From the NCBI GenBank assembly GCA_030528565.1, contig JAUMYP010000007.1, positions 48,456 through 82,957 of the forward strand: DNA of 34,502 bases, in the 5' to 3' direction. The translations under genes and the position numbers were made by a program. The stretch's first letter is position 1; each line of letters begins with the position of its first letter. Below, in pieces: positions 6,429-15,569 of this stretch. The DNA comes from Pseudomonadota bacterium. Its GTDB lineage: Bacteria; Pseudomonadota; Gammaproteobacteria; Xanthomonadales; Xanthomonadaceae. Under the pieces are notes generated by a model. It saw nothing but the letters and a program-made list of their open reading frames with translations, was not told where the DNA came from and searched no databases.

Positions 6429-7244
6429 TCATTGGCGCAGGTCGCGCTGTGCAACCGGTGGCGGGTAGCCGGGGGTGGCGCGCCAGGGGTTGATGTCGAG
6501 GCCGCCACGGCGGGTGTAACGGGCTTCAACCGAGAGTTGCTGCGGGCGGCAGTGCTGCATGATTTCGATGAAGATGCGCTCGACGCATTGCTCGTGGAAC
6601 TCGCGGTGGTTGCGGAAACTCACCAGATAGCGCAGCAGCCCTGCCGGGTCGATGCGCGCGCCGTGGTAGCGGATGATGACAGTGGCCCAGTCGGGCTGGC
6701 CGGTCACCGGGCAGTTGGATTTCAGGAGCTGTGATGAAAGCGCCTGCTGCACGATTTCATCGCTGACGCTCAGATAGGCCGGGTTGGGCGGGCCGTAATC
6801 GTCGATGTCCGTTTCAATCTCGTCGATGCTTTCGGCATCGTCCGCGGCGATTGGTGGCAGACCAAACTGTAGATGGACCGGCGCACCGGCGGCGGCGGAC
6901 AGGTCCTGGCAGATGCGCTCTGCCAGCTCGGCTTGGCTGGCTAGGCGCTCGGCATTGAAGGAATTGAGATAGAGCTTGAAGGATTTGGACTCGATGAGGT
7001 TGGGCGAGTCGGCAGGCACGCTGAAGCGCGCCACGGCCACGCGCGGCCTGCCGCGGGCATCCAGCCAGCTCAGCTCATAGGCATGCCAGGCATCAAAGCC
7101 GGTGAAGGGCAGGGCATCGCCGCTAATGCCGATGGCATCGCGGGCGCTTTGCCGTGGAATCGGAAACAGCAGCCCGGCATCGTAGCGGTCGGGATAGGCG
7201 GTTTCGCAACCAAGCTGGCTGGTTTCCGGGCGGTTCGGGTTCAT
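6429..7244 (-). CDS. queF: NADPH-dependent 7-cyano-7-deazaguanine reductase, long (type II) QueF
   Basis: QueF reduces preQ0 to preQ1 with four electrons from NADPH, a late step in making queuosine for tRNA. The 271-aa length is that of the tandem T-fold type II enzyme. The substrate/NADPH signature ESKSFK begins at residue 85. The catalytic Cys178 ([11 protein letters not shown]) and Asp185 are present. The C-terminus carries [11 protein letters not shown]. The gene is 17 bases after zapE in the same orientation, with a 65-base gap before the LysM gene. No other queuosine gene is in the window. Confidence 0.97.
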   Translation of the reverse strand: MNPNRPETSQLGCETAYPDRYDAGLLFPIPRQSARDAIGISGDALPFTGFDAWHAYELSWLDARGRPRVAVARFSVPADSPNLIESKSFKLYLNSFNAERLASQAELAERICQDLSAAAGAPVHLQFGLPPIAADDAESIDEIETDIDDYGPPNPAYLSVSDEIVQQALSSQLLKSNCPVTGQPDWATVIIRYHGARIDPAGLLRYLVSFRNHREFHEQCVERIFIEIMQHCRPQQLSVEARYTRRGGLDINPWRATPGYPPPVAQRDLRQ

Positions 7245-7261
7245 GGGCGCTCCTGTGCCGG

Positions 7262-8356
7262 TCAGCCCGGCAGGTGTTCGCGCGCCAGATATTCGGCGCT
7301 TTGCATTTCAATCAGCCGCGATGCGGTGCGCTCGAAGGCGTGCGCCAGGCGCTCGCCCTGATATAGCGCCACCGGCGAAGCTGCGGCGGTGATGATGATA
7401 TTGACATGGCGGTCGTAGAACTCGTCGATGGCATTGACCAGGCGGCGCGCCGGGTCGTCATTGCTGCCGTTGAAGTCCGGGATGCCGCCAATCAGCACGG
7501 TGTGGAATTCCTGGGCGATTTCGATGTAGTCGGCGGCCGCGCGCGGGCCTTCGCACAGGGCGCTGAAGTCGAACCAAACAAAGCCGTGATGGCGGGCGCG
7601 GCAGGGAATCGGGCGGCCATCAACATCCAGCACCTCGGGCTTGGGCGGGGTGTGGGTCAGGGTCTGCCAACGCTCGGCCAGCCAGTCGTCGGCTTGCTGG
7701 CCGGAGATGACCTGATAGACCGGCGAGCGGGTCAGCTCGCGCAGGCGATAGTCGGTGCTGGATTGGATTTCAAACACCACGCAGTGCTGTTCAAGCAGGG
7801 CGATGGCGGGCAGAAAGCGCGCCCGTTGCAGGCCGTCCTTGTAAAGATTGGCAGGCACGGTATTGGAGGTGGTGACCAGCACCACGCCTTCGGTAAACAG
7901 GTGCTCCAAAAGGCGGGCAAGCAGCATGGCATCGCCGATGTCGGTCACGAAAAATTCGTCCAGTACCAGCACCCGCATTTCCTGTCGCCATTGCCGGGCG
8001 ATGGCGGCCATCGGGTCGCGCTCGCCGCTATGCTGTTTCAGGCGCTCGTGCAGCTCGCGCATGAAGCGGTGGAAGTGGGCGCGGTGTTTTTGCGCAAAAT
8101 CGAGCGAGTCGAAAAACAAATCGACCATGAAGGTCTTGCCGCGTCCCACGCCGCCCCAGAGGTACAGCCCTTGTGGGGTAGCGGCAGTCGGTTTGTTGCC
8201 AAACAGCCGGGCGATGAGTCCGGGGGATTCGGCCGGGCGGGAGAGTTCACGGTGCAGACGGTCAAGCTCGACCATCACTGCGCGCTGCGCCGGGTCGTCC
8301 TGCCATTGGCCGCGCTCGATACCGGCCTGATAAAGCTGGCTGGGGGATGCGCTCAT
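7262..8356 (-). CDS. zapE: Cell division protein ZapE (AFG1-like ATPase)
   Basis: ZapE is a P-loop ATPase that associates with the FtsZ ring in proteobacteria and is related to mitochondrial AFG1/LACE1. The 364-aa length is normal. Walker A GGVGRGKT is at residues 68-75 and Walker B VLDEFFV at 131-137, followed by the family's arginine-containing sensor region ([19 protein letters not shown]). The end (about 290-364) holds the typical helical segment with ASRLIEMQS. The ATG overlaps the stop of the upstream hydrolase (ATGA), suggesting translational coupling. In many gammaproteobacteria zapE stands elsewhere, so this neighbourhood is lineage-specific. Confidence 0.96.
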   Translation of the reverse strand: MSASPSQLYQAGIERGQWQDDPAQRAVMVELDRLHRELSRPAESPGLIARLFGNKPTAATPQGLYLWGGVGRGKTFMVDLFFDSLDFAQKHRAHFHRFMRELHERLKQHSGERDPMAAIARQWRQEMRVLVLDEFFVTDIGDAMLLARLLEHLFTEGVVLVTTSNTVPANLYKDGLQRARFLPAIALLEQHCVVFEIQSSTDYRLRELTRSPVYQVISGQQADDWLAERWQTLTHTPPKPEVLDVDGRPIPCRARHHGFVWFDFSALCEGPRAAADYIEIAQEFHTVLIGGIPDFNGSNDDPARRLVNAIDEFYDRHVNIIITAAASPVALYQGERLAHAFERTASRLIEMQSAEYLAREHLPG

Positions 8357-9039
8357 TGCGACACTTCGCTCTCAGCCAGTGGCAGCGGCAGCCAGTGTTT
8401 GGCGGTGTTTTTGATAACGCCGCGCAGGTCAACCAGTTTGCCGTGGAAGAAGTGCGAGCAGCCGGGCATTTTCACCAGCGTCAGGCGCGAGGGCTGGAGG
8501 TCTTCCAGCCAGTGATATACCGCATCCGGGTCAACGATTTCGTCTTCTTCACCCTGCACCACCAGCCACGGCATTGACGGCGTGGTGTTGGCAAATTCCC
8601 AGCGCCCGGCAGGCGGCGCCAGTGAAATCAGCGCAGCCGGGGCAAGGCTGGCGCTGGCCTGGATGGAGACGTAAGCGCCAAAGCTGAAACCGGCCAGCCA
8701 TAGCGCGCTATCGGGGTGATGCTGGCGCACCCAGTCGGCCACTACCGCCAAGTCTTGCTGCTCGCCCTGGCCGTGGTCGAATTGCCCCGCCGAATGGCCA
8801 GTGCCACGGAAATTGAAGCGTACAGTGACGATGCCGAGCTCACGCAGCGCGCGCGCGCTCATCGTCACCACCTTGTTGTTCATGGTGCCGCCTGCGGTGG
8901 GCAGCGGGTGGCAGACGATGGCGATGAGCGGCTGGCGACGGGTTGTGGCAGCGGGAAATTCGACTATGGCTTCCAGCAGCCCGGCAGGGCCGGAAAGCTC
9001 AAGCGTGGCGTCTTGGCTGGGGAATGCAGGTTGATTCAT
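8353..9039 (-). CDS. Alpha/beta hydrolase, dienelactone-hydrolase-like (COG2945 type)
   Basis: A 228-aa single-domain alpha/beta hydrolase. The nucleophile elbow GFSFGA places Ser119; an acid is near E164-D170 (GEEDEIVDPD) and His196 lies in GCSHFF. The motif HPLPTAGGTMNNKVV is characteristic of the small cytosolic COG2945 hydrolases, whose substrates are mostly unknown. No signal peptide. It starts nine bases after the nuclease gene and overlaps zapE by four bases, so these three genes likely share a transcript. Confidence 0.88.
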   Translation of the reverse strand: MNQPAFPSQDATLELSGPAGLLEAIVEFPAATTRRQPLIAIVCHPLPTAGGTMNNKVVTMSARALRELGIVTVRFNFRGTGHSAGQFDHGQGEQQDLAVVADWVRQHHPDSALWLAGFSFGAYVSIQASASLAPAALISLAPPAGRWEFANTTPSMPWLVVQGEEDEIVDPDAVYHWLEDLQPSRLTLVKMPGCSHFFHGKLVDLRGVIKNTAKHWLPLPLAESEVSQ

Positions 9040-9048
9040 GCGGGCATT

Positions 9049-10752
9049 TTAATGGCGCGGGTTGAAGTCCAGCAGCAGCGGGTCATGGTCGGAGCTGCGC
9101 AGTGGCGAGGCCTCGGGCTTGCGGCTGCCTTCGGCCTCATCGGCATTGATATGCCATTCGTGCGCGGCGGTGAGCCATGTGCGCATGAGGGGATTCACGA
9201 AAGCATGATCCAGTCGCCCGGCCTGGCCTTCATACACATAGGAGTACGGCTGTTGCACGCCAAGTGCGGCAAAGGCGTCTTGCCAGCCATGCACCAGCAG
9301 CCAGCGCGGCGGGTCTTCCATGGCATAGGCATTGAAGTCGCCGAGCATCACCACTGGCTGTCCGGCGTATTGGCTCTGCACCCAGCCATCGAGCTGCCTG
9401 ACCGATTCAAGCCGGGTGGCATTCCAGCATGATTGTCCATCGCGCTGGTTGCTATCGGCAGCGCGTGCATTGCGGCAGCCTTTGGATTTGAGATGGTTGG
9501 CAATCACCACGAAGGGTGCGCTGGCATCGGTGCGGAAACGTGCAGCGATGGCGGGGCGGCTGGAATGGGCAAAAGGCCCGCTATCGAGCACCTTGGGTGT
9601 ATCCAGAAGCTGCACCTTGCTGCTGCGGTAAATCACGCCATTGCGGATGGCATCCTGATTGGCATTGGCAGCGACCGGCACGGCGCGCCAGTCGCCGCCG
9701 TGGCGGGCATTGAGTGCCGCCAGCAGTTGCGATTCGGCAGCCAGTGCGTCCTGGCCGTCATTTTCCAGCTCCATCAGGGCGATGATGTCGGCATCCAGTG
9801 CGGTCAGCGCTGCGATATGCCTGGCCAATTGCTGTTGGTAGCGCTCATGGTTTTGGGCGCCGCGCGGGGTGGGGAAGCCGCCGCCGTTGCCATCACCATT
9901 GAACAGGTTTTCCAGGTTGAATGCAGCGATGCGCAGGCGGCCTTGCCGCGCTGGCACCGCAGGCAGGGGCAGTGCGTCAATCGCCAGGGGGGCGGTCAAT
10001 TGCAGGAGGTGGCGGCTGTATCGCTCGTCAATGATGCCCTCGGCATTGCGTAGCTGGCTGCCCAGGCGCGGTATTTCGCGGCGCATATTGCTGCGGCCTG
10101 CGGCATCGGCCAGCCACAGGCTGCGGGCGCGGTTTTCCGCCGCCAGTTGGTTGGCGGCGGTGCCGGGCAGGGCGACTTCGGTGGGTGTCCATAGCCGTCC
10201 GCCAAAAGCGGCCTGCCAGCGGCCAAAGCGGGCGGCGTGCTGGCTGCCGGTCAAAGTCAGCGGCACGCTGATGCGAACCCGCATGGCTTCGAGTCTTTCC
10301 CAGTCGGCTTCATGCCTGGGCGGCTGCTGGATTGCCCGCGCAGCAGGCAGGTTGCGAGCCGGAATGGGCGTCACTTCCGCGACCTGCAAGGCGGTGATGC
10401 GGCTGCCGTTTTGGGTATCAAGCTCAAGCACGGTGCCGGTGACGGCAAGGCTGGCGCCGACTTGCAGATTATCGGGCGCTCCCAGCAGAAACACCGCATC
10501 GGAGGTGCTTTCATCACCATCGCCCGCATCTTGCAGGCTGAACATCCAGCCATCTCCGGCGCTGATGCGTGCGGTGATGACACCTGTGACCTGTACTTGC
10601 TGACCCTGTAGCGGGCTTGCGCTGCCTCGGCCTTGTACCTGACCAATGGCAAGTGCTTTGCCGGTGGCCGTTTTGCTGACATCAAGGCAGCCGGCAAGGG
10701 CGAGGATGAGTGCCGCACCCAGCGGCAATCGTGAGATAAAGGGGATTTTCAT
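9049..10752 (-). CDS. Exported lipoprotein nuclease, ExeM/NucH-like (OB fold plus endonuclease/exonuclease/phosphatase domain)
   Basis: The 567-aa product begins with a lipoprotein signal (LALAGC, Cys22). A YhcR-type OB-fold follows at about residues 36-115 (QVQVTGVITARI, GWMFSLQDAG). The C-terminal endonuclease/exonuclease/phosphatase domain starts near RIAAFNLENLFN and includes LMELENDG, VVMLGDFNAY and SSDHDPLLLDFN, which hold the metal-binding Asn, Glu, Asp and His of the family. Relatives such as Shewanella ExeM degrade extracellular DNA. I chose the start at 10752 so that the signal peptide is N-terminal. An upstream in-frame ATG at 10791 would translate through the terminator at 10761-10788. 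No Shine-Dalgarno is visible. The protein lacks the C-terminal anchor helix seen in ExeM. Confidence 0.88.
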   Translation of the reverse strand: MKIPFISRLPLGAALILALAGCLDVSKTATGKALAIGQVQGRGSASPLQGQQVQVTGVITARISAGDGWMFSLQDAGDGDESTSDAVFLLGAPDNLQVGASLAVTGTVLELDTQNGSRITALQVAEVTPIPARNLPAARAIQQPPRHEADWERLEAMRVRISVPLTLTGSQHAARFGRWQAAFGGRLWTPTEVALPGTAANQLAAENRARSLWLADAAGRSNMRREIPRLGSQLRNAEGIIDERYSRHLLQLTAPLAIDALPLPAVPARQGRLRIAAFNLENLFNGDGNGGGFPTPRGAQNHERYQQQLARHIAALTALDADIIALMELENDGQDALAAESQLLAALNARHGGDWRAVPVAANANQDAIRNGVIYRSSKVQLLDTPKVLDSGPFAHSSRPAIAARFRTDASAPFVVIANHLKSKGCRNARAADSNQRDGQSCWNATRLESVRQLDGWVQSQYAGQPVVMLGDFNAYAMEDPPRWLLVHGWQDAFAALGVQQPYSYVYEGQAGRLDHAFVNPLMRTWLTAAHEWHINADEAEGSRKPEASPLRSSDHDPLLLDFNPRH

Positions 10753-10760
10753 GCGGCTGG

Positions 10761-10788
10761 AAAAAAGAAACGCCGCCCGGAGGCGGCG
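10761..10788 (-). terminator. Rho-independent terminator of the cytochrome c gene
   Basis: On the minus strand a perfect 7-bp CGCCGCC/GGCGGCG stem with a 4-base loop is followed by TTTCTTTTTT. It lies between the cytochrome stop (10807) and the nuclease start (10752), only eight bases ahead of that start. Confidence 0.85.
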
Positions 10789-10806
10789 CATGGAGTAAAT
10801 GGTGGA

Positions 10807-11301
10807 TTACTTGCTTTGCGCAACCATCCAGTCAACGCTGGCAATCACTTGCTCGTCGGTCAGTGCCGGATTGCCGCCGCGGGCGGGCATCGTGCCGGTA
10901 GCGCCGGTGAAGCCCTCGATGGCGTGCCTGTGCAGGGTTTCAAGGCCGGACTTGGCAAGACGTGCGCCAATGCCTGCAGCGTTCAGCATCGGGGCGCCAC
11001 CTGCGCCCGAGGTATGGCAGCCGGTGCACAGGCTGTTGTAGATGACTTCGCCATCAAGCGTGCCGCCATAAGCTGCCTGCGAAGTCGCGGCTTTGGCCGC
11101 CGCCGCCGCCGCAGCCGCGGCCAGCGCTGCACCAGTAGAGCCGGAATACACCGCGCCAATCGGTGACAAGCGTTCAGCGGTCTGAGCTTTGACCTCGGGC
11201 GCCATTTTTTGCGGCAACAGCGTGTCGGTATTGCGCACAAACAAAACCAATGCCACGGCTGCAACGGCCAAGGGAACGATCAGCGAGGAAAACTTTTTCA
11301 T
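10807..11301 (-). CDS. Cytochrome c5-family protein, membrane-anchored
   Basis: The 164-aa product starts with a positive residue pair and one hydrophobic segment (about 6-22), likely an uncleaved anchor or a signal. Residues 58-73 are an alanine-rich linker. The class I cytochrome domain runs from about 82 to 164, with haem attachment CTGCH at 92-96 and the axial methionine in GTMPARGG (Met138). The spacing and the GGAPMLNAAG segment match the c5/CccA group, periplasmic electron carriers for terminal oxidases or other reductases. It is followed by its own terminator and separated from the upstream hydrolase by about 95 bases, so it is probably transcribed singly. Confidence 0.93.
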   Translation of the reverse strand: MKKFSSLIVPLAVAAVALVLFVRNTDTLLPQKMAPEVKAQTAERLSPIGAVYSGSTGAALAAAAAAAAAKAATSQAAYGGTLDGEVIYNSLCTGCHTSGAGGAPMLNAAGIGARLAKSGLETLHRHAIEGFTGATGTMPARGGNPALTDEQVIASVDWMVAQSK

Positions 11302-11396
11302 AAGCTCTAAGGAGTGCTTTTCACGGACGGACTTCTCCGAATGGCCATAAGGACAAACGGGCGGTTGACAAGTATAAGGCCGCAGGCAGGCCGGGA

Positions 11397-12254
11397 CTAG
11401 GGTGTGGCGAGGAACTGGGTCAATACTGCAGCCACCTCTGCCGGTGTTTCCATGTGCAGATGGTGGCTGCCGGGCAGGAAATGCGCCTGACCGTTGCCAA
11501 GTGCGGCCACCAGGCGACGGCGCTGGTCATCGGGCAAATAGGGCTGTGCGGGCGTGGCAAAAACCACTTGGGCGGGGCATTCAATGCTGGCCAGCAGGGC
11601 GGCGATTTGCGCTTCGACCGGGCGCAGGAAGGTCGGCACCATCAGCCGCTGGTCACTGGACCAGACCAGCCCTTCCGGTATCTGTTGCACGCCGCGCTCG
11701 ACAAGCAGCCGTGCCACCGGCTCGCTCATCTGGTTGGCGGCCATGCGAGCCGAGATGGCGGGCGCGATTTGGCTGAACACGCGCTTGTTTTTGCCGCGCA
11801 GGGCGCGTGCGGCAGTCACCGATTCGCGCATCCGTTGCCCGGCTTCTTCTGCCGGGTGGGTCAGGCCGCCCAGTGCTTCGATGCAGGCAAGTTTTTCCAC
11901 GCGCTCGGGCGCCGCGGCCGCCACCAGGCTGGCAATGGCGGCGCCCATGGAATGCCCCATCAGGGTAAACCGCTGCCAACCGAGGGCATCGGCGATATCC
12001 AGCACATGGTGTACCGCCAGCTCGAAGGTATAGGGGATGCCGGCGGGCAGATGCACGCTATGGCCGTGGCCGGGCAGGTCGATGGCGACCAGCTCGATAT
12101 CGTGCAGATGCTGTGCCAGCGGCAGGAAGCTGGCGGCATTGTCCAGCCAGCCATGCAGTGCCAGCACACGCGGCTGGCCACTTTGGCCGCCACGCAATGC
12201 CGCAATCGGGCCAATGGCGATGTCGATACGGGTTTCTTGCAGGGGGATGCTCAA
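11397..12254 (-). CDS. Alpha/beta hydrolase (esterase/lipase-like), 285 aa
   Basis: Classic alpha/beta hydrolase: oxyanion segment LALHGWLDNAASF, then IDLPGHGHS, and the nucleophile elbow GHSMGA with Ser102. The late histidine is likely in GSHHLHME. The start is read as TTG at 12254 (SIPLQETRID follows), with a GAGAA element about six bases ahead and 25 bases after hemH. Reading further upstream would run into the hemH coding sequence in another frame. The substrate is unknown. Its position right after hemH suggests co-transcription rather than a shared pathway. Confidence 0.85.
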   Translation of the reverse strand: MSIPLQETRIDIAIGPIAALRGGQSGQPRVLALHGWLDNAASFLPLAQHLHDIELVAIDLPGHGHSVHLPAGIPYTFELAVHHVLDIADALGWQRFTLMGHSMGAAIASLVAAAAPERVEKLACIEALGGLTHPAEEAGQRMRESVTAARALRGKNKRVFSQIAPAISARMAANQMSEPVARLLVERGVQQIPEGLVWSSDQRLMVPTFLRPVEAQIAALLASIECPAQVVFATPAQPYLPDDQRRRLVAALGNGQAHFLPGSHHLHMETPAEVAAVLTQFLATP

Positions 12255-12279
12255 GGCAGATTCTCGTTGGCAGGGCAGT

Positions 12280-13248
12280 TCAGCGGGGCAGCAGCGCCGC
12301 CAGCGCATCGACATGCGCCGGGCTATCGTTGAGGCAGGGGACATAGCGCAGTGCGGCGCCACCGGCAGCGCGGAAGGCTTCGGCGTTTTGCTCGGTGATT
12401 TCTTCCAGCGTTTCCAGGCAGTCCACGGCAAAGCCGGGGCAGACCACATCCAGGGTGCGGATACCGTCGCGCCCCAGTTGCTCCAGCGTCGGCAGGGTAT
12501 AGGGCTGTAGCCAGCGTTCGCGGCCAAAACGCGACTGGTAGGTCAGCAGGATTTCCTCGCGGGGAATATCCAGCGCGGCGGCAATCACGGCGGTGCTGGC
12601 CTCGCACTGTGCGGCATAAGGGTCGCCCGCCCGCACCAGGCGCTCGGGGATGCCGTGGTAGGAGAACAGCAGCTTCTCGCCGCGTCCATGCTGCGCCCAA
12701 TGCTGGCGGATGCGCCCGGCAATGGCTGTGACCCAGGCCGGATGCTGGTGATAATCGCGTATCAGCTGCAGGCGGGTATCGGCAAAGCGCTGTTGCAGGG
12801 CGGCCACGGCATCCTCCACCGAGCCGGTGGTGGTGGTGGAATACTGCGGATACAGCGGCAATACGGTGATGTCCCGATGGCCTTCGGCATGCAGCGCCTG
12901 TACCACCTGGGCAAGTGCCGGCTCGCCATAGCGCATCGCCGCGCGTACCTGCCAGCCAGCCAGTGCGCTGTCCATGGCGCTGGCAAGGCGCAGGCCATAG
13001 GCCAGCAGTGGTGAGCCTTCGGCCATCCAGATGTCGGCATATTTTTCTGCCACCGCCGGGCTTCTGCGCGGCAGGATGACCCAGTCCAGCAGGGGCTTCC
13101 AGATGAAATGCGGAATCTGCACCACGCGCTTGTCGGTCAGGAATTCACGCAAATAACGGCGCACGGCCTCGGCCGTGGGGGCAGAAGGGGTGCCGAGGTT
13201 GACGATCACCAGGGCGCGCGGGTTCAGGGCTGGCATGGGGGCTGGCAT
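12280..13248 (-). CDS. hemH: Ferrochelatase
   Basis: HemH inserts Fe2+ into protoporphyrin IX, the last step of protohaem synthesis. The 322-aa product has the N-terminal VIVNLGTP, the QYSTTT segment, the active-site LFSYHGIPER with its catalytic histidine, and the C-terminal CPGFAVDCLETLEEI with the conserved glutamate. The start is uncertain: ATG at 13248 or 13236, or a TTG at 13279-13281. I took 13248 because it leaves a normal short N-terminus. It is divergent from the SYLF protein gene. The aerobic coproporphyrinogen oxidase hemF lies at the far end of the window, so haem genes are scattered here. Confidence 0.97.
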   Translation of the reverse strand: MPAPMPALNPRALVIVNLGTPSAPTAEAVRRYLREFLTDKRVVQIPHFIWKPLLDWVILPRRSPAVAEKYADIWMAEGSPLLAYGLRLASAMDSALAGWQVRAAMRYGEPALAQVVQALHAEGHRDITVLPLYPQYSTTTTGSVEDAVAALQQRFADTRLQLIRDYHQHPAWVTAIAGRIRQHWAQHGRGEKLLFSYHGIPERLVRAGDPYAAQCEASTAVIAAALDIPREEILLTYQSRFGRERWLQPYTLPTLEQLGRDGIRTLDVVCPGFAVDCLETLEEITEQNAEAFRAAGGAALRYVPCLNDSPAHVDALAALLPR

Positions 13249-13361
13249 AGACGCGGAAGGATACCCGCCTTGGCCGGGCAATGCGCGATTTACCTTCTGG
13301 CCGGGATTGTGCAGCGCGCTGCCGTTATGCTGATGCGCAACTTTTTCATGGATTCAGGCTC

Positions 13362-14222
13362 ATGCGCAAATTCACGGCTTTGGCGCTTGCCGCCGCACTT
13401 CTGGCCTCGGCTCCGGCCATGGCCGGGCAAGAAGAAGACCAGCGTGCCCGCGATGTGGTGCGGGTATTGAACGAGAATCTGGCGATTCCCGAGTCAGCGA
13501 TTCCCGACAAGCTGTTCGATGAGGCGCGCGGGATTATCGTGGTGCCGGAAACCATCAAGGCCGGGCTGATTTTCGGGGGGCGTCGCGGCCTTGGCCTGAT
13601 GTCGGTGAAAACCACCGATGGCAGTTGGTCCAACCCGGTATTCATCAAACTGGTCGGTGGCAGCGTGGGCTTCCAGGCCGGGGTGCAGGCCTCGGATGTC
13701 ATCCTGGTGATTCGCAATGACCGTGGTGTGCAGAACATCGTCAACGGCAAGTTCACCCTGGGTGCGGATGCGGCAGCGGCGGCCGGGCCGGTGGGGCGCA
13801 ATGCCTCGGCCATGACCGATGCGCAGTTCAAGGCGGAAATCTGGTCATGGTCGCGCTCGCGCGGGCTGTTTGCCGGGGTGGCTTTGGATGGCGCGGTACT
13901 GAGAATCGACGATGACGCCAATCAGGCCGTGTATGGCCAGGGCGTGACCCCGCGCATGATTTTTGAAAACCGCGCGCCGCAACCGGGCAGCCAAGCCACT
14001 GTAGCCATGCGCGATGCGCTGGAAGAAGCCAGCGCCACGGCGCGCAGCCGACGCGCCCCGGTGCAGCAGCAAGCGCCGCAGTATGCCCCGGTGGCGCAGC
14101 CTGATGGGCGCATGCCCACGCCCGGCACACCGCAGCCCGTACAACAAGCTGTGCAGCCGCAGCCAGAAAATCCGCCGCAACAGGGCGGGGTGGTGACCAC
14201 GCCACTGCCGCCGGTTGAATGA
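13362..14222 (+). CDS. Exported SYLF-domain (Ysc84-like) protein
   Basis: The 286-aa product has a Sec signal peptide (cleavage about residue 21, APAMA). The SYLF domain occupies about 30-215, with typical ARGIIVVPETIKAGLIFGGRRG, VFIKLVGGSVGFQAG and WSWSRSRGLFAGVALDGAVL. SYLF domains bind lipids, notably phosphoinositides in eukaryotes; the bacterial role is not settled, and periplasmic or outer-membrane lipid binding is likely. The C-terminal 65 residues are rich in Pro and Gln and appear disordered. The ATG at 13362 is chosen because it puts the signal peptide at the start; the Shine-Dalgarno is weak. It lies 42 bases upstream of tatA. Confidence 0.9.
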   Translation: MRKFTALALAAALLASAPAMAGQEEDQRARDVVRVLNENLAIPESAIPDKLFDEARGIIVVPETIKAGLIFGGRRGLGLMSVKTTDGSWSNPVFIKLVGGSVGFQAGVQASDVILVIRNDRGVQNIVNGKFTLGADAAAAAGPVGRNASAMTDAQFKAEIWSWSRSRGLFAGVALDGAVLRIDDDANQAVYGQGVTPRMIFENRAPQPGSQATVAMRDALEEASATARSRRAPVQQQAPQYAPVAQPDGRMPTPGTPQPVQQAVQPQPENPPQQGGVVTTPLPPVE

Positions 14223-14264
14223 TGCTGCGTTATCCTTGCCGTTTCAGCTTTCTAGTGGGTGGCA

Positions 14265-14489
14265 ATGATGGTGGGTTGGCGTGAACTTATGATTCTGCTG
14301 GTCATCGTGCTGGTGGTTTTCGGCACCACGCGATTGACCCGTGGCATGCGTGACCTCGGCAAAGGCGTGCGCGAATTCAAAAAAGGCATGCGCGAGCCGG
14401 ACGAGCCGCAGGCGCTTGAAGATGCGCGCAGCAAAGCCGCATCTGCCACGGCGCAAAGCCGCGAGGATAGCCATCAGCACAAGCCCTGA
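14265..14489 (+). CDS. tatA: Twin-arginine translocase subunit TatA
   Basis: TatA forms the protein-conducting part of the Tat system, which exports folded proteins across the inner membrane. The 74-aa product has a short N-terminal membrane helix (about 7-20, [13 protein letters not shown]), the conserved FG hinge, and an amphipathic helix with REFKKGMRE. The charged C-terminus is disordered. Start codons at 14259 (GTG), 14265 and 14268 (ATG) are all possible; I took 14265. It leads the tatA-tatB-tatC run, 25 bases before tatB. Confidence 0.93.
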   Translation: MMVGWRELMILLVIVLVVFGTTRLTRGMRDLGKGVREFKKGMREPDEPQALEDARSKAASATAQSREDSHQHKP

Positions 14490-14514
14490 TGGCTGACCGC
14501 GCAGGCATTGGGCG

Positions 14515-14826
14515 ATGTTTGAAGTCAGTTTCCCCGAACTCATCATCCTGGCAGTGATTGTGCTGCTGGTACTGGGGCCTGAGCGGCTGCCGCGTGCGGC
14601 GCGGTTTGCCGGGCTGTGGGTGCGCCGTGCGCGTGCGCACTGGCACAAGCTCAAGAGCGAGTTTGAAGAAGAGCTGCAGGTCGAGGAGATGCGCCGCAAT
14701 ATGGAAGCCACGCGCAAGGCTTTGGCGCAGATGGAGGCCGAAGCCCGGCAATTCGAGGCAGAAACCGCCGCCAAGGCTGCAGCAGGTGAAAGCCCGGGCG
14801 CTGATGCTGGAGAGCAACGCCCATGA
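14515..14826 (+). CDS. tatB: Twin-arginine translocase subunit TatB
   Basis: TatB works with TatC as the receptor for twin-arginine signal peptides. The 103-aa product has the signature N-terminus SFPELIILAVIVLLVLGPERLP, which includes the conserved glutamate and the GPERLP hinge, followed by a long amphipathic helix and an Ala/Glu-rich coiled region. It overlaps tatC by four bases (ATGA), indicating coupled translation. Confidence 0.96.
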   Translation: MFEVSFPELIILAVIVLLVLGPERLPRAARFAGLWVRRARAHWHKLKSEFEEELQVEEMRRNMEATRKALAQMEAEARQFEAETAAKAAAGESPGADAGEQRP

Positions 14827-15569
14827 GCCAGAATGAGGCCGCAGGCTGGCTGTCGCATCTGGTCGAGCTGCGGGCGCGGCTTTTGAAAGTCATCATCACC
14901 GTGGGGGTGCTGTTTGCAGGCCTGGCGGCCTTCAGTGGCCAACTCTACAGCTTGCTGGCCGCGCCGATGGTGGCCGCTCTGCCCGCAGGCAGCCAACTGG
15001 TCGCCATCGACCCGCTGACCCCGTTTTCCACACCGCTGCGGCTGGCACTGTATCTGGCCATCCTGCTGGCCGCCCCGGTATTGCTCTACCAGCTGTGGGC
15101 GTTTATCGCCCCCGGTCTTTACCGGCATGAAAAACGTCTGGCCGTGCCGCTGATGGCCTCGTCCATGCTGCTGTTTTACGCCGGCTGCGCCTTTGCTTAC
15201 TTTTTGCTGCTGCCGATGATGTTCAAGTTTCTGGCCATGACCCGGCCAGAAGCGGTGGCGATGATGCCCGATATCGCCCGCTATCTGGATTTTGTCGCGG
15301 TCATTTCGCTGGCCGCAGGTTTCAGCTTTGAAGTGCCGGTGGCACTGGTGATTCTGGCTGCTCTGGGCTGGGTGAAGCCCGCACAGTTGCGCTCAATCCG
15401 TGGCTATGCGCTGATTGCCATCGCCGTGATAGCCATGCTGGTTACGCCCGGCGATGGCGTGACCATGATTTTGCTGATGGTTCCGATGTATCTCTTGTAT
15501 GAGGTCGGGATAGTCGCCGCCGCTCTGCTGGCGCCGGGTGAAAAACATGCGTCCGCCGACTCCGCCTGA
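14823..15569 (+). CDS. tatC: Twin-arginine translocase subunit TatC
   Basis: The 248-aa product has six predicted membrane helices. The N-terminal motif HLVELRARLLK is the family signature for twin-arginine signal recognition. Other family features are the first periplasmic loop with FSTPLRLALYLA, YRHEKR, and FEVPVALVILAALGWV. Length is normal. It overlaps tatB at its start and the RDD gene at its end. Confidence 0.97.
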   Translation: MSQNEAAGWLSHLVELRARLLKVIITVGVLFAGLAAFSGQLYSLLAAPMVAALPAGSQLVAIDPLTPFSTPLRLALYLAILLAAPVLLYQLWAFIAPGLYRHEKRLAVPLMASSMLLFYAGCAFAYFLLLPMMFKFLAMTRPEAVAMMPDIARYLDFVAVISLAAGFSFEVPVALVILAALGWVKPAQLRSIRGYALIAIAVIAMLVTPGDGVTMILLMVPMYLLYEVGIVAAALLAPGEKHASADSA

